A DNA stretch of 64,000 nt from Fibrobacterota bacterium (GTDB lineage: Bacteria; Fibrobacterota; Chitinivibrionia; Chitinivibrionales; FEN-1185). The notes under the pieces are model-generated. The model had not been told where the DNA came from and ran no database searches. It was given only the letters and a program-made list of their open reading frames with translations. The position numbers and the translations under genes are program-made. How positions within the stretch are numbered: position 1 is the first letter of the stretch; each line of letters begins with the position of its first letter. Below, piece by piece: positions 16,991-25,951 of the stretch. The DNA lies in the NCBI GenBank assembly GCA_003165595.1, contig PLWQ01000028.1, positions 117,142 to 181,141 of the forward strand, written 5' to 3'.

Positions 16991-18145
16991 ATGACCCACA
17001 CACCCTCAATGAATCTTTCTGCCAGACTGATTGGCCCTGACGCCGTGCTGCGCGACGTGATTATTATTGGCGGCGTTGCCGGTGCCGCGGCAGGCATCGG
17101 GCCGATGTTCGAGCTGCAGCCTCTCGTGTTCTTTCTGCCGGCCGGCTGGTTTCTCTATTCAGTCGCACGCGTGTTTGGTCTGCTCGTGTACCCGCGACGA
17201 GGCGTTTTACCCTTTGTGCTCGGACTTCCATACGGTCGCCGGCTGGCACTGAGCACTCGGTTTGTTGTGAGGAAGGGCGCGGAGCTTGCGGCGGTATGCG
17301 GAGTTTCCTGCGCAGCCTTTTTCCTGATAAGAGGCATCGTCTACAGAAGTCTTGCCGGCGGCGAAACCCTGAACATGTTCGCGATAATGCTTGGCGAAAC
17401 CGTTGTCTTCCAGGGAAGCCTTTTCACGGCCGTCAGATTCCCGCTTCTCAGGCCGACACGCAGGGACGAGCACCCGTTTCTGATCCGCGTGCACCGAGAG
17501 TTCTCCTTTGAGCGCCGGCTGGGGCTTTTCGTTATCCGACTCGCCCGGCTTGGTTCCCTTCCGTTTTCCGGTGAATCAAGGATCATCGCACTGCGGCTGA
17601 TCCTTTACCTTCTCCGCAACAACCTGGCAGGTTTGGTTTTCTTCTCGACGGCTGCACTGGCTGTATCGCTGCTCATTGCCGCCATGCTGCGGGACGGCGG
17701 CCAGGGGTTTGCGTCCGGGCTTGTCATCCTTGCCGCTTCCCTGGCCGCTGTGTTTGAAATGACGGGCACCATGTGCGAAGCGGGTTTCAGAATTCGCCTA
17801 TGTCCGTACTATTCATTCGGAAATGCAAAAGTGATTTTTGTCAACTTTATGTTCGCAATCGCGGTCATGAGTCCCTTTACGCTTATCTACGCGGTCAAGA
17901 TGCTGTTTCTGGAAGGCCCCGTGCACGCGGCGACCGCGTTTCGCCTCGCGGCCTTTGCCCTGTCCTGCGCCGCGACCGGAGTGGCAGTGTCGCTTGCCTG
18001 GACATCGGGCGCCTGGACTTCGCTGTCGGTTTCGGGAACCGTGCTCGCACTCCTCTGTTCCCTGGTGGGCCTTGCCGTGCCGTATTTTGGTCCGCTCCTT
18101 CCGCTGGCGGCGTGCATCGTGCTCTGGGCGGTTGGTAGAAAATAG
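16991..18145 (+). CDS. ABC-2 type permease-like membrane protein
   Basis: A 384-aa integral membrane protein with about ten hydrophobic segments, partner of the ATPase just upstream. The frame is also open from a TTG at 16955 inside the ATPase gene; I prefer ATG 16991, though its Shine-Dalgarno is poor and ATG 17009 is possible. No family signature beyond the membrane profile was recognised. The divergent arrangement with the envelope operon hints at shared control. Confidence 0.75.
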   Translation: MTHTPSMNLSARLIGPDAVLRDVIIIGGVAGAAAGIGPMFELQPLVFFLPAGWFLYSVARVFGLLVYPRRGVLPFVLGLPYGRRLALSTRFVVRKGAELAAVCGVSCAAFFLIRGIVYRSLAGGETLNMFAIMLGETVVFQGSLFTAVRFPLLRPTRRDEHPFLIRVHREFSFERRLGLFVIRLARLGSLPFSGESRIIALRLILYLLRNNLAGLVFFSTAALAVSLLIAAMLRDGGQGFASGLVILAASLAAVFEMTGTMCEAGFRIRLCPYYSFGNAKVIFVNFMFAIAVMSPFTLIYAVKMLFLEGPVHAATAFRLAAFALSCAATGVAVSLAWTSGAWTSLSVSGTVLALLCSLVGLAVPYFGPLLPLAACIVLWAVGRK

Positions 18146-18207
18146 CCACTGGGAAGAAACGGCAATTTGCATGGAGGCAGGCTGTACTTCTCCCCGAACA
18201 GAATGGC

Positions 18208-18477
18208 CTACCCATCCTTCCTCTCCCACACCACCGACACCGTACTTGACGCAATAAGAACTGCGGCCCCGGCCATGGCCAGCGGCGGAAAGGGTTCCCT
18301 GAACACCGCCGCGCCGACCGCCACATTGAGCGCGGGCGACACAAGCGTGATAACCGAACCTGACGCAACCGTCACGTAGCGGTAGCCTTCTGTCATGGCA
18401 AGTTGGCCCACGGCGGCAAGCAGGCCAATGGCAAGCAGCAGCGCGCAGCCTCCCGGTCCGCATACAATCGAGCCGCA
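18208..18477 (-). pseudogene. C-terminal remnant of an EamA/DMT-family transporter
   Basis: About 89 codons encode the last two to three helices of a drug/metabolite transporter (LLLAIGLLAAVGQLAMTEGY, then SGSVITLVSPALNVAVGAAV and MAGAAVLIASSTVSVVWERK). The GQL.MT.AYRY pattern is typical of the second EamA repeat. The N-terminal 200 residues are missing: an in-frame TGA lies just upstream, and the GH105 gene ends 30 bp away. It is a 5'-truncated relic left by a rearrangement next to the GH105 gene. Confidence 0.7.
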
Positions 18478-18507
18478 CTCCTGTCAAACAGGAATTTGCG
18501 ACACAGG

Positions 18508-19851
18508 CTATTTCTCCTCCAGGAGCACCACACCCGCTGCGGGAAGCGCGTTCGCTTTTGCAAACAACCGGGCTGCGCCGCGCGCGCTCGCGATGACCCT
18601 GCCGCGCACGTCATATGCGTTTCCCGCTGTGCAGCCCCGCGAAAGCGATACTCGCGCGGCGCTGCCGCGTGTCACACAAAGCACGCGCAGCCCGGTTTCG
18701 CGCTGCCCCGGCCGGCGTCCGGCGCCCGGGGCACTCGCTTTCACCGTACCGGTTACCCGTTTGTACATTTCCTCTCCCGCAAGCAATAGCGCGCCCTCGC
18801 CTTCGGAGCTCGAGTAATTATCGAACATGTTGTTCCCCGGTTCCTGGCCCACGGTCTGGCAGTACATAAGCATGCCGTTGGCTGCAATATTCCTCACCAG
18901 GCCCGACCATGCTTTACGCATCGGAGGGGAGAATGTCGCGGAATCCAGAATTTTGTTGTTGATCCCCCATGCCATCGCAAAGCAGAAGAATGCCGTGGAG
19001 CTGGTCTCGTGAATGGGCCATTGCACCGTATCGAGCAGGCTCGTGGTCCACAAACCGTCTCCCTGTTGCAATGCTATAACTGCTGTCAACTGGTCCCGGA
19101 ACTGGGTTATCATCGAGTCGCGTCCTTTGTAATTGACAGGCGTGTATTTGAGAATTCTCGCCTGGCCGCCAAGAACCCATGCCTCGCCCGGAGCCCAGAA
19201 GATCGGCTTGCCGTTTGCCGCAAGCTTGGGCGGTTTGTACCCAGGGTCACGCCAGTACAAATGAAACGTGTCGCTGTAAATGACCTGCGCATCGTCCCAC
19301 CAGCACTTATACAATGTATCGAGGATGCGCGTTTGGCCGGTGATCGAGGCGAGCATCGCAAGGCCGGGGGGCGCCATGTACAGCGCGTCGCACCAATACC
19401 AATACGAGCGGCCCGACGGCGGCTGGGTCAGAAAATCTGAAGTGACGCGGTTGAGCCACGGCTGATACATGTACTTCTTTGCGGTGTCCGCCGCGAACAT
19501 ATACGACTCGCAAAAGGTCTGGGCACAGCACTCATTGTCAGGGTTGCCGCTGGCCGGCGTCCAGTTGGCGCCGATACCGAACTTGACGATGCTGTCGAGG
19601 TATTGCTTGTCGTTTGTCCTGCGGTACAGGGCGCAGATGCCGGTCATGTACGCGCCCGCATCCCAGTTTGTGCCCGTGCCGAACCAATCGCCGAGATTGT
19701 TGACACTATGCGACAAGCGGTATCCAGCCACCTTGCGCATGATCTTGGTGATGGAGTCCGGCATGAATTCGTCGGCGTACGCGGGCAGGGCAAGGCATAC
19801 CAGAAAACCGCCCAGCGCGAATCCGAAGACGCATCTGCGTGGCAATCGCAT
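18508..19851 (-). CDS. Secreted glycoside hydrolase family 105-type enzyme
   Basis: Predicted unsaturated (rhamno)galacturonyl hydrolase acting on pectin-derived oligosaccharides. The 447-aa product has a signal peptide (LALPAYADE) and a GH88/GH105 alpha/alpha-barrel: WYWCDALYMAPPGLAMLA, WAPGEAWVLGGQARIL and ETSSTAFFCFAMAWGIN match family-conserved stretches, including the catalytic Asp in WCDALYM. After about residue 365 an Arg/Ala-rich linker leads to a short tail (NAYDVRGRVI to LPAAGVVLLEEK) like the C-terminal sorting domains of other enzymes here. AAGGAGG precedes ATG 19851. The downstream DMT remnant is unrelated. Confidence 0.82.
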   Translation of the reverse strand: MRLPRRCVFGFALGGFLVCLALPAYADEFMPDSITKIMRKVAGYRLSHSVNNLGDWFGTGTNWDAGAYMTGICALYRRTNDKQYLDSIVKFGIGANWTPASGNPDNECCAQTFCESYMFAADTAKKYMYQPWLNRVTSDFLTQPPSGRSYWYWCDALYMAPPGLAMLASITGQTRILDTLYKCWWDDAQVIYSDTFHLYWRDPGYKPPKLAANGKPIFWAPGEAWVLGGQARILKYTPVNYKGRDSMITQFRDQLTAVIALQQGDGLWTTSLLDTVQWPIHETSSTAFFCFAMAWGINNKILDSATFSPPMRKAWSGLVRNIAANGMLMYCQTVGQEPGNNMFDNYSSSEGEGALLLAGEEMYKRVTGTVKASAPGAGRRPGQRETGLRVLCVTRGSAARVSLSRGCTAGNAYDVRGRVIASARGAARLFAKANALPAAGVVLLEEK

Positions 19852-20070
19852 ATATCCTCCTTTTCCCTCAGAACGCCAAGGCCGACGGGATCCCTATGAT
19901 CACCTCTCTAACGTAATATAAGGAATTCCTCGCCCGGGAATGCAAATCGTGAAGCTGTCGCAGAGCGATCTGTGCACGGTGAGCACGCGGTAGTGCTGGA
20001 GGCAAAACCACGTCTTGTTCGGATCTGGTGAGCGGGGGTCCGCCTTTTTGTTGGAACTGACAATCTTCGG

Positions 20071-20099
20071 TTGAAAAGCAAGCGGCTATTGCTTATATT
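20071..20099 (+). promoter_or_regulatory. Sigma-70-type promoter for the 345-aa carbohydrate-binding protein gene
   Basis: TTGAAA (20071-20076), a 17-bp spacer and TATATT (20094-20099) precede the ATG at 20135 by 36 bp. A GAGGGGG ribosome-binding site lies just before that ATG. The rest of the 283-bp gap back to 19852 holds no gene. Confidence 0.7.
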
Positions 20100-20134
20100 A
20101 TTGCCGGGAAGAGATAACATGTAGAGGGGGATTT

Positions 20135-21172
20135 ATGAGGTTCTTTTCTGCGGCCCAGCGCCTTGCCGCGGCCGCGTCGTTCGTCGCCGTCCTGTTCTTA
20201 TCATTTCCTGCCGACTCCGCGATCCCGGCCGGGTACAAGGGGTTTCCGTACCTCGATTCAGTTCAGCAGATTCCCGGGAAAATTAGGTTCATGCGCTTTG
20301 ACCAGGGAGTGAAAGGAAAAACCGGTTCCGAAGCAACCTTGGACGCCGGAGCCAAAGAAGTTACCTGGCACGATTATATGGCCATCGGTCAATGGGCTTG
20401 CCATAACTTACGCGCGATTACCGGACCCAGCCTGCAGGTGATGGGTGAAGGTGGCGATTGCATGAGTACCGGCTGGGTTGGTCCGGACTATGTTCACGAT
20501 TCCGCCAGCTCTGATTGTTACCTGGCGGACGCCAATCAAGGTGATTGGACAAAGTATACTGTTTATGTCAAGCAGCCTGGCCTTTACAGTCTGAGCATTT
20601 TTCAGACGGCAGCCGACATTGACCCTCCATGGGGTCCATACGTTGAGATCTCCCTGTTGAACGGTACCGATTCCATAAGTACCGGAACAGACACCCTGCA
20701 TCTTACTCATGGCTGTGCGTACGATTTTCATTCCTGGTGGTATATGAAAGACTTCCGCCGCCTGGCGCTCGATTCCGGATTGCAGGTCCTGAGATACCAG
20801 GTTTGCAATAGTCCGGCCGGCAACGGCCCTATGAATGTCGATTACGTTGATTTCGACTACGTCGGCGCCGTGGGCGCTTCGGAACGCGCCTATTTCTCCA
20901 CCCTCAACGGCGGCCTGTCGATCCGCAGCATCGCGCCGCAGGCCAATCGAACAGTGCAGCTCAATTTCACGGCGGCCGACGCCGCGCAGGCCTTTGTCCA
21001 GTGCTTTGACTCGCGCGGCGTGCTGCTCGCTTCACAGACCCTGGACAATGTCGCCATGGGATACAATCACATTCGGCTTAAAGGCAGGATCACTGCCTCA
21101 GGAATGATTTTTGTCCGCATGACACAAGGGAACAAGACCGCACAAGGCAAGGTCTTCTTGTTTGCAAAGTAG
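20135..21172 (+). CDS. Secreted CBM6-like carbohydrate-binding protein
   Basis: 345 aa with a signal peptide (FLSFPADSA). Residues about 35-245 form a beta-sandwich like CBM6 modules found in hydrolases (AIPAGYKGFPYLDSVQQIPG, DQGDWTKYTVYVK-like segment, YVDFDYVG at the end). No catalytic domain is present. The last 85 residues (LSIRSIAPQANRTVQLNFTA to KVFLFAK) are a C-terminal sorting-type beta domain. It may bind plant polysaccharide at or near the cell surface. It has its own promoter and terminator, so it is monocistronic. Confidence 0.72.
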   Translation: MRFFSAAQRLAAAASFVAVLFLSFPADSAIPAGYKGFPYLDSVQQIPGKIRFMRFDQGVKGKTGSEATLDAGAKEVTWHDYMAIGQWACHNLRAITGPSLQVMGEGGDCMSTGWVGPDYVHDSASSDCYLADANQGDWTKYTVYVKQPGLYSLSIFQTAADIDPPWGPYVEISLLNGTDSISTGTDTLHLTHGCAYDFHSWWYMKDFRRLALDSGLQVLRYQVCNSPAGNGPMNVDYVDFDYVGAVGASERAYFSTLNGGLSIRSIAPQANRTVQLNFTAADAAQAFVQCFDSRGVLLASQTLDNVAMGYNHIRLKGRITASGMIFVRMTQGNKTAQGKVFLFAK

Positions 21173-21202
21173 ACGAAGCATCTTGGAAGAGCGGTTTTAA
21201 TG

Positions 21203-21231
21203 GGGGTTCGAAGTGCGAACCCCTTTCTTTT
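21203..21231 (+). terminator. Rho-independent terminator after the carbohydrate-binding protein gene
   Basis: GGGGTTCG (21203-21210) pairs with CGAACCCC (21216-21223) around a 5-nt loop, followed by TTTCTTTT. It lies 30 bp after the stop codon. Confidence 0.85.
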
Positions 21232-21289
21232 GATGACCGCGCAAAAGGCAACCGGGGGCTGGCGGCGATTCCTTAACAACGGATAAAGC

Positions 21290-21913
21290 GTGAACACTAC
21301 CCAGCTCTGCGTAACCGCCGGCCTCTTCCTTTCGGCCCTCGTTTTTGCGATACTTGTTAAGAACTCCTGGCGAAAGCGGCGCTTCCTGGGCGGGTTTACC
21401 TGCCTGCTTCTGTTGTTGGTGACGGTCTTGTCCGCGCTTCTGGTACTGCTCGTTTCCGCGGGAACCAGGGGTTACAAGGCGCTTGTTCGTGAAGATTTGG
21501 CCGCGACGGTGTACATTACTCCTCTCGGCAGCCAGCAGTTTCAGGCGAGAATCGTGCGGCCCAACGCCGTCGACACCACGCTTGCCGTCGCCGGCGACGA
21601 ATTATACATCGACGCGCGCATTCTCAAATGGAAACCAATCGTGAACATTCTCGGCCTGCACACCGCGTTCTGCCTCGATCGCGTTTCGGGCCGTTACATC
21701 GACCTGCGCGACGAGCGCACCAAGGTTCGGACCGTGTATGCGCTCGACGGCGGACCCCGGCCGTGGGACCTCTTCCTGCTTCGAACCAGGTATGGGTTTC
21801 TTTCCCTGATCCTCGACGCCCAGTATGGTTCGGCGACGTTCACCCCGTTTCGTGATCTTCATGTGGTGCGAATTCTGGTTACAACCAGCGGATTGGTTGC
21901 GCGGGGAGAATAA
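21290..21913 (+). CDS. Uncharacterised membrane protein (family often labelled multidrug transporter)
   Basis: 207 aa from a GTG start with a weak ribosome-binding site. Two membrane helices (about residues 5-25 and 35-60) precede a globular domain with GDELYIDARILKWKPIVNIL, LDRVSGRYIDLRDERTKVRT and YGSATF. These features match a proteobacterial family whose members are commonly, and without evidence, named cation/multidrug efflux pump; it has no transporter fold. Function unknown. Confidence 0.7.
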   Translation: MNTTQLCVTAGLFLSALVFAILVKNSWRKRRFLGGFTCLLLLLVTVLSALLVLLVSAGTRGYKALVREDLAATVYITPLGSQQFQARIVRPNAVDTTLAVAGDELYIDARILKWKPIVNILGLHTAFCLDRVSGRYIDLRDERTKVRTVYALDGGPRPWDLFLLRTRYGFLSLILDAQYGSATFTPFRDLHVVRILVTTSGLVARGE

Positions 21914-21961
21914 ACCGGCGGCAGCGTGGATGGCCGTTTGCCGGACTCCTCCTGGATTCAC

Positions 21962-21998
21962 AAGCGGCGCCGGGAATATTCTTTCCCCGGTGCCGCTT
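21962..21998. terminator. Bidirectional hairpin between convergent genes
   Basis: AAGCGGCGCCGGG (21962-21974) pairs with CCCGGTGCCGCTT (21986-21998) through 13 pairs including one G-U. It lies between the plus-strand gene ending at 21913 and the minus-strand gene ending at 22019. Confidence 0.75.
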
Positions 21999-22018
21999 TG
22001 TCTCAGCCTCGACTCCAA

Positions 22019-22807
22019 TCAGGGCACCACGAACAGGATCATCTTTGCACCTGAAGTGTCGATATCGGTGAAGACCGTTTTCCCTGTTGTAATGTCGATG
22101 TATGAGCTGTTGTTGGTTCCCGACGTTGCCGCGTACACGGCGCCATATACGGTGTCGCCGCTGTTGAATGGATACCCGTCGGTGGCAAGATTGATGGGTT
22201 GCAGACGGATGGAGGTCGAGTCCACGCCGTCCTTGAAAAGCATGTTCTCCGGACTGGACGCCTGGTACGTCGCAGGCTTCCAGGAAACACTCGCCTCATT
22301 CCCAAAGAACAGAATAACTTTGTAGGGGCCCGTTACCACGGAGGCCAATTGTACGGCCAGGTAGACGGAATTGGAGTCGCCGCCTTTTGGCATGCGCGTC
22401 CACACGCTGTCGATACCAAAGGCTGGCGGCTGGCACAGGTTGACATTTCCGATATTGCGATTTCCGCCGCCCACGTATTGGACCTGAACCGATTTGGCGA
22501 TGCCATACCCCGTTTTCTCATACGTCAGGGTGTAGATCCCGGTTGCGAGATCCGGGATCAACCATAACCCTGAGCTGTCGGTCGTAGCCGACCGCGACGA
22601 TCCGTCGATCGTTACCGCAACACCACCCCGGTTGGCCGGCTGGTCGCCATTCGCCATTATCAATGTTACGAATCCGGACACCGTTCCGGAGAGCGAAGGA
22701 CCGGCCGGGCCTGTCGGTCCCTGCATGAGGTTGCATTCGCACAGCAGTGCCAGGAACGATCCGGCAATTACCAGACTCGGCACAAAGCGTCGTTTTGTTT
22801 GGAACAC
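22019..22807 (-). CDS. Lipoprotein with carboxypeptidase-regulatory-like domain
   Basis: I place the start at GTG 22807, 6 nt after a perfect AAGGAGG; the frame runs open to an ATG at 22957, but that adds an unlikely leader. The 262-aa product has a signal peptide ending in LLCECN (possible lipobox), a short collagen-like GPTGPAGPS stretch, then a CarboxypepD_reg-type beta-sandwich (GGVAVTIDGSSRSATTDSSG, LPDLATGIYTLTYEKTGYG-like). A beta-rich C-terminus of unknown family follows. Probably surface-exposed or periplasmic; function unknown. Confidence 0.72.
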   Translation of the reverse strand: MFQTKRRFVPSLVIAGSFLALLCECNLMQGPTGPAGPSLSGTVSGFVTLIMANGDQPANRGGVAVTIDGSSRSATTDSSGLWLIPDLATGIYTLTYEKTGYGIAKSVQVQYVGGGNRNIGNVNLCQPPAFGIDSVWTRMPKGGDSNSVYLAVQLASVVTGPYKVILFFGNEASVSWKPATYQASSPENMLFKDGVDSTSIRLQPINLATDGYPFNSGDTVYGAVYAATSGTNNSSYIDITTGKTVFTDIDTSGAKMILFVVP

Positions 22808-23360
22808 CACAAACCTCCTTGGAAAAATGTTGAAACAACAGGGAATGTTCGGGAACTCATTCGTATTGACGTGCGCGAAGCGCCCTGACGCGCCTGATCC
22901 TCCCGGCTCCCCGATGCTGGACGTCGCCTTGGGCAGCGCAGCGCAACGTTTCTTCAACGCAACAACGGTGCCAGTGAAGAACCCCGCAACACCACGACTG
23001 CAACTGCCTACAACACTACAGGAGTAGACGCGACAGCGAACCTTCGGGGACTGCGATTACAACCGGATGTACACGTCGGTGAGCAGCCTGCAATACGCAA
23101 ACTTTGGGATTCAACATCAATTGGATTGCGCCGGTCGCGGTCTTATAGCTGGAACGATGGTGGAAAGTTGCCGCAAATCCTCATGGTGGAATCTTGGGCT
23201 GCCGGGAGGAACAAAATGGCAGCGGAAATTACCGGGAATGGGAAAGTGTTTCCTGGAATTGCGAAGACCTCTAACGCGGCCGTCCTGAAACCGGGACCGG
23301 CTCAGGACAGCCGTGTGAAGAGGCAAGAGGCGAGTGCCTCTTGATCGCAAAAGCAGAATT
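22808..23360. other. Intergenic region (553 bp) holding a dispersed-repeat copy
   Basis: No convincing gene. It contains a 61-bp repeat copy at 23053-23113 and a small hairpin (AAGAGGC with GCCTCTT) near 23325 just past the stop of the next lipoprotein gene. Short open frames here show no coding features. Confidence 0.6.
23053..23113 (+). repeat. Dispersed repeat family 3, copy 1
   Basis: The 61 bp from GCGATTACAACCGGATGTAC through CGCAAACTTTGGGATTCA match the reverse complement of 63938-63998 with only about four or five mismatches, clustered in the middle (GTCG against CCCA). The two copies lie about 41 kb apart in inverted orientation, both in non-coding DNA. Confidence 0.85.
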
Positions 23361-24002
23361 CTATCTGTGGTGCTTCTTCGACTTGGCCTTCGCCTTGACC
23401 TTGGCTTTCGCCGGCTTTTCCACGGGAGCGGACTGTTCGGTTTTGAGCGATCCGATCGTGGCAAGAGCCGAATTGACTTTTTCCCGCGCTCCGAGAATGT
23501 CGCCGCCGGCCTGCGCGCTCTGCGCGTCCTTCACCGATGCTTCAATGGCGGCGATCTTGCTTTTTGCGGCAGCAGCAACGGCCTTCGCCTTCTTGCCCTT
23601 GGCCGGCTTCTTGAACTCGGACTTGATTTCCGCGATCGCCGAATTCGCCCGCGCGATGGACGATTCCACTTCGGCCTGAACGCGGGTCTTTTCCTCGCCC
23701 GCCTTGGTCTTGAGATCCGATGCGAGCGAGGTAACGGAAATAAGACTCGTCTTGTCCTTATCGTAATTCCTCTTCATGGCCGATCCACCCTTCTGCTTTT
23801 CGATGTCGGCAAGCGCGGTGTTGAGCGATTCGTTCACCGACGCAAATTGATCCGGCAGATACAGGTCCGCCTGCGCGGCCTTCGCCGAATCAACGGCGGC
23901 CTTTGCCATGCCCATTTCACGAACAGGCTCTTTGGCGCATCCGATCATCATCAGGACGAAGCTTGCGGCCGCGATCGCGGCAATAAGACGAAGACGTTTC
24001 AT
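23361..24002 (-). CDS. Small helical lipoprotein with basic tail
   Basis: 213 aa. A signal peptide with lipobox MIGC (Cys at about residue 22) gives a lipid-anchored helical protein, rich in Ala/Lys/Glu, resembling DUF4398-like periplasmic lipoproteins. The C-terminus is very basic (KAKVKAKAKSKKHHR), which could bind nucleic acid, LPS or peptidoglycan. AAGGAG precedes the ATG and a good promoter lies at 24076-24104. Function unknown. Confidence 0.75.
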   Translation of the reverse strand: MKRLRLIAAIAAASFVLMMIGCAKEPVREMGMAKAAVDSAKAAQADLYLPDQFASVNESLNTALADIEKQKGGSAMKRNYDKDKTSLISVTSLASDLKTKAGEEKTRVQAEVESSIARANSAIAEIKSEFKKPAKGKKAKAVAAAAKSKIAAIEASVKDAQSAQAGGDILGAREKVNSALATIGSLKTEQSAPVEKPAKAKVKAKAKSKKHHR

Positions 24003-24075
24003 GAAATCCGCTCCTTGTTGAAGTGAGGGTGTGCGCCGTCACGCGTGCTCGTTCCGCGGGTTCGGCGCCAAAGTT

Positions 24076-24104
24076 AATATAAGAGATGTAGGCTGCGATA
24101 TCAA
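24076..24104 (-). promoter_or_regulatory. Sigma-70-type promoter for the helical lipoprotein gene
   Basis: On the minus strand TTGATA (24104-24099), a 17-bp spacer and TATATT (24081-24076) lie 74 bp upstream of the ATG at 24002. Confidence 0.65.
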
Positions 24105-24248
24105 ACCCCGCGTGCGGCGCGTGCGGGACGGCTTGTCCCGGGGATCGCGCAGGTGAAAGCCCACGGCTTTGTCTCTTGAGCATGAGTAAACCGCCTCAAT
24201 TATTTTCTGGTTGCGGTTCCGATTCACGATGAACTCAGGAGGCCGGAG

Positions 24249-25283
24249 ATGAAATTCGTTCTTACCGCGTTATGCGCCACGAGCCTGATTGTCTGCTTTG
24301 TTCACGGCGCTCCCAAACCGGTTCCCAAATCGGACGAGGGCAGGCCCGGCGCGATCACCGTGCGCCTTTCGTGCACCGCGGAACGTGATTTTTCCGAAGG
24401 TTTGGCCGCTGTGCAGAGCAAGGGACTGTGGGGATTCATCACTAAGAAGGGCGACATTGCCATTGCGCCGCAGTTCGACGGCGCATGGGATTTTCATGAC
24501 GGCTTCGCAAAAGTTAAGATAGGCCCTGAAGCAGGCGGACGGCGAGGGTTCATCAACACCGCCGGAAAATTCGCGATCAATCCGCAATTCGAGCTTGCAG
24601 GCGATTTTTCGGAGGGGCTTGCCGCCGTGGCAGTGCACGGCAAGTGGGGATATATTGACAAGACGGGAGTTATTGCCATTCCACCGCAGTTTGACGCCGC
24701 CTATCCCTTCCGCCAGGGGCTTGCCAAAATACGCATCGGCGACGATCCGGGCGGCCGGCGCGGATTCATCGACGCAAAGGGCCGCATCGTGATCAACCCG
24801 CGCTTCGACCTTGCGGGCGATTTCGCAAACGGCCGCGCCATGGGCATTATTCACGTGGGAAGCGACGAGAACGGCGAGAGCACGATCCAGAAATGCGGCT
24901 ATATCGGCCCCAACGGCGATTTCGTGATCGAGCCCCGGTTCGACATCGCCCACGGATTTTCGCAGGGTCTGGCGGCAGTGGTAAGCGGCGGTTTGCGGGA
25001 TGAGTACGGCTTCTTATCGGGCGGGAAAACCGGCTATATCGACACGACAGGAGCGTTTGCAATCTCCCCCCGATTCGAAGCAGGGCTCCAATTTTCCGAG
25101 GGACTCGCCGCAATACGGGCCGAAGGCAAATGGGGATATGTTGACAAGACCGGCGCATTTGTCATCAAAACCACATTCGACGACGCCGCGCCGTTTTCCG
25201 ACGGCCTCGCGCGCGCGCGTGGCGGCGCGACGCGGGGGTATATCGATAAGTCGGGCAAATTCGTTCTTGTGCTCGGCCAGTAA
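24249..25283 (+). CDS. WG-repeat protein
   Basis: 344 aa with a signal peptide (VCFVHGAPKP) and about ten WG beta-repeats of roughly 30 residues, each like FSEGLAAVQSKGLWGFITKK or KWGYIDKTGVIAIPPQFDAA. The repeat array fills the protein. AGGAGG lies about 6 nt before the ATG. WG repeats are thought to mediate binding, but no partner is suggested by the neighbours. Confidence 0.88.
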   Translation: MKFVLTALCATSLIVCFVHGAPKPVPKSDEGRPGAITVRLSCTAERDFSEGLAAVQSKGLWGFITKKGDIAIAPQFDGAWDFHDGFAKVKIGPEAGGRRGFINTAGKFAINPQFELAGDFSEGLAAVAVHGKWGYIDKTGVIAIPPQFDAAYPFRQGLAKIRIGDDPGGRRGFIDAKGRIVINPRFDLAGDFANGRAMGIIHVGSDENGESTIQKCGYIGPNGDFVIEPRFDIAHGFSQGLAAVVSGGLRDEYGFLSGGKTGYIDTTGAFAISPRFEAGLQFSEGLAAIRAEGKWGYVDKTGAFVIKTTFDDAAPFSDGLARARGGATRGYIDKSGKFVLVLGQ

Positions 25284-25400
25284 CGGCTTGCGCTGGCGGC
25301 CGTTTCTATCGCAAAACGAACAACACTGAACCGGCACGCGACACGTTTTGTCGTGTCAGCCTGTCTTTTTTTTGTCACCCTTTCTAAGGGAGGCACCCGC

Positions 25401-25853
25401 ATGTTCACGCCTGTCGACGGCTTCGAGCTTTCGAAATACCTGGGCACATGGTATGAGCTCGCGCGCATGCCCGCGTCGTTTGAAAAAGATCTGGTGGGCG
25501 TGACGGCAACGTACAGCGTGCGAAGCGACGGCAAGGTGGACGTTCTTAACAAAGGCTGCAAAAAGACAATTGACGGCGAGAAATCAGTCGCAAGGGGCAG
25601 GGCAAAATTCGCCGGCAATCCTTCCAAGGGACATCTCAAGGTTTCGTTCTTCTGGATATTCTACGCGGACTATGTCGTGGTCGCTCTCGACAAGGAGCAC
25701 TACGACTACGCTCTCGTGATCAGTTCGAAATCGTACATGTGGATACTGTCAAGGAAACCGGCGCTTGACGCATCAATCCTTGCGCGGTTGATCGATCAGG
25801 CAAAGGGCCTGGGAATCGACACGTCGAAACTGATCATGACCCCGCAATCCTGA
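25401..25853 (+). CDS. Lipocalin-family protein (Blc-like)
   Basis: 150 aa from ATG 25401, which has GGGAGG 7 nt upstream; the longer frame from 25353 lacks such a site. The lipocalin signature is clear (YLGTWYELARMPASFE, then GKVDVLNKGC), and the end (YVVVALDKEHYDYALVISSK, then YMWILSRKP) matches the bacterial Blc/ApoD group. Unlike typical Blc there is no signal peptide or lipobox, so it may be cytoplasmic. Ligand would be a lipid or other hydrophobic molecule. Confidence 0.85.
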   Translation: MFTPVDGFELSKYLGTWYELARMPASFEKDLVGVTATYSVRSDGKVDVLNKGCKKTIDGEKSVARGRAKFAGNPSKGHLKVSFFWIFYADYVVVALDKEHYDYALVISSKSYMWILSRKPALDASILARLIDQAKGLGIDTSKLIMTPQS

Positions 25854-25951
25854 TGGCGTGAGAATTCGGTAGAGGGATCGGCCAAACTTGACTTTGTTGT
25901 CGCTCCCGTCAAAGCGGCAATCTTCTCGCTTCCCGCTTCTATTTTGACGTT

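Noticed and set aside
22808-22957. N-terminal extension of the lipoprotein to 22957
   Set aside because: The extension is not signal-like, and a perfect AAGGAGG sits next to the GTG at 22807.
25353-25400. Upstream GTG start giving the lipocalin a hydrophobic leader
   Set aside because: The leader (SACLFFVTLSKGG) is too short and lacks a basic start; GGGAGG is correctly placed for ATG 25401.
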